From: Candidatus Poribacteria bacterium
Lineage (GTDB): Bacteria; Poribacteria; WGA-4E; WGA-3G
DNA length: 64,000 nucleotides
Reading direction: 5' to 3'
Assembly (NCBI GenBank): GCA_022828145.1
Contig: JAJEJA010000104.1
Coordinates: forward strand, 45,201 to 109,200
Below, piece after piece: positions 63,971 to 64,000 of the stretch. A program made the translations under genes and the position numbers. Every line of letters starts with the position of its first letter. Positions within the stretch are counted from its first letter, which is position 1. The notes beneath the pieces were generated by a model. It saw only the letters and a list, made by a program, of their open reading frames with translations, made no database searches and was not told where the DNA came from.

Positions 63971-64000
63971 TTTGTTGCAGGTCTGTATCTTCTCAGAAGT
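63971..64000 (+). repeat. 30-base near copy of the triheme gene at the window end
   Basis: The final 30 bases match 53370-53399 at 29 of 30 positions (one A to G). In the cytochrome gene they encode residues 44-53 (FVAGLYLLRS). Here they follow directly on the last TGTGCTAC of the array, in the same orientation. This may be the start of a paralogous or duplicated gene segment that continues outside the window. Confidence 0.6.

Overview
The window looks like a chromosomal segment of a diderm (outer-membrane) bacterium. It has a 617-residue YidC with a large periplasmic domain, an OmpP1/PorV-type outer-membrane protein, lipoproteins and periplasmic-type cytochrome motifs. Two phytanoyl-CoA dioxygenase-like proteins, a LamG protein, an SMP-30 lactonase and abundant intergenic hairpins together resemble Candidatus Poribacteria or a similar deep lineage. 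That assignment is inference from gene flavour only. UGA is a normal stop here: rplE, rpsE and rpsM all end in it.

Layout. 1-1280: a possible gene running off the left edge and a repeat-rich non-coding stretch. 1281-8975 (minus): a Type III-like restriction-modification cassette in the order Res, small beta-barrel-like protein, Mod, preceded by a VWA membrane protein. 9072-9544: a second copy of the repeat island, so the cassette lies between two islands in the same orientation. 9545-14288 (plus): PhyH dioxygenase, TPP enzyme, LamG protein, HAD phosphatase and pseudouridine synthase. 14285-15424 (minus): a thioredoxin-fold/TPR protein whose first redox cysteine codon is an in-frame UGA followed by a SECIS-like hairpin, a strong selenoprotein candidate. 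15624-20380 (minus): rnpA, yidD, yidC, jag and mnmE without rpmH. 20490-25544: HNH nuclease, solitary infA, a second PhyH, an EamA transporter and a pair of unknown genes. 25578-26034: tRNA-Arg(CCG) and a nuclease remnant. 26166-31783 (plus): SMP-30, then dut, thyA, two envelope proteins, folA and nagA, which group the dTMP and folate cycle.

31838-51135 (plus): the str-S10-spc-alpha superoperon: rpsL, rpsG, fusA, tuf, rpsJ through secY, rpmJ, rpsM, rpsK, rpsD, rpoA, rplQ. It has a consensus promoter and an attenuator-like hairpin in its leader. rpmD, adk and map are missing from their usual slots, rplX is short and rpsC has a long repetitive tail. A hairpin element flanked by 25-bp direct repeats sits between rpsD and rpoA.

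51225-64000: outer-membrane protein, Tyr-rich lipoprotein, a membrane triheme cytochrome, a DprA-like protein, a truncated antitoxin-like HTH gene, an Rpn-family nuclease and a MITE. Then comes a second defence-type cassette (minus): a PLD-SNF2 helicase, a small antitoxin-like protein and an Eco57I-class methylase that carries two in-frame copies of a palindromic repeat. The window ends in a third repeat island. Its last 30 bases nearly duplicate part of the cytochrome gene.
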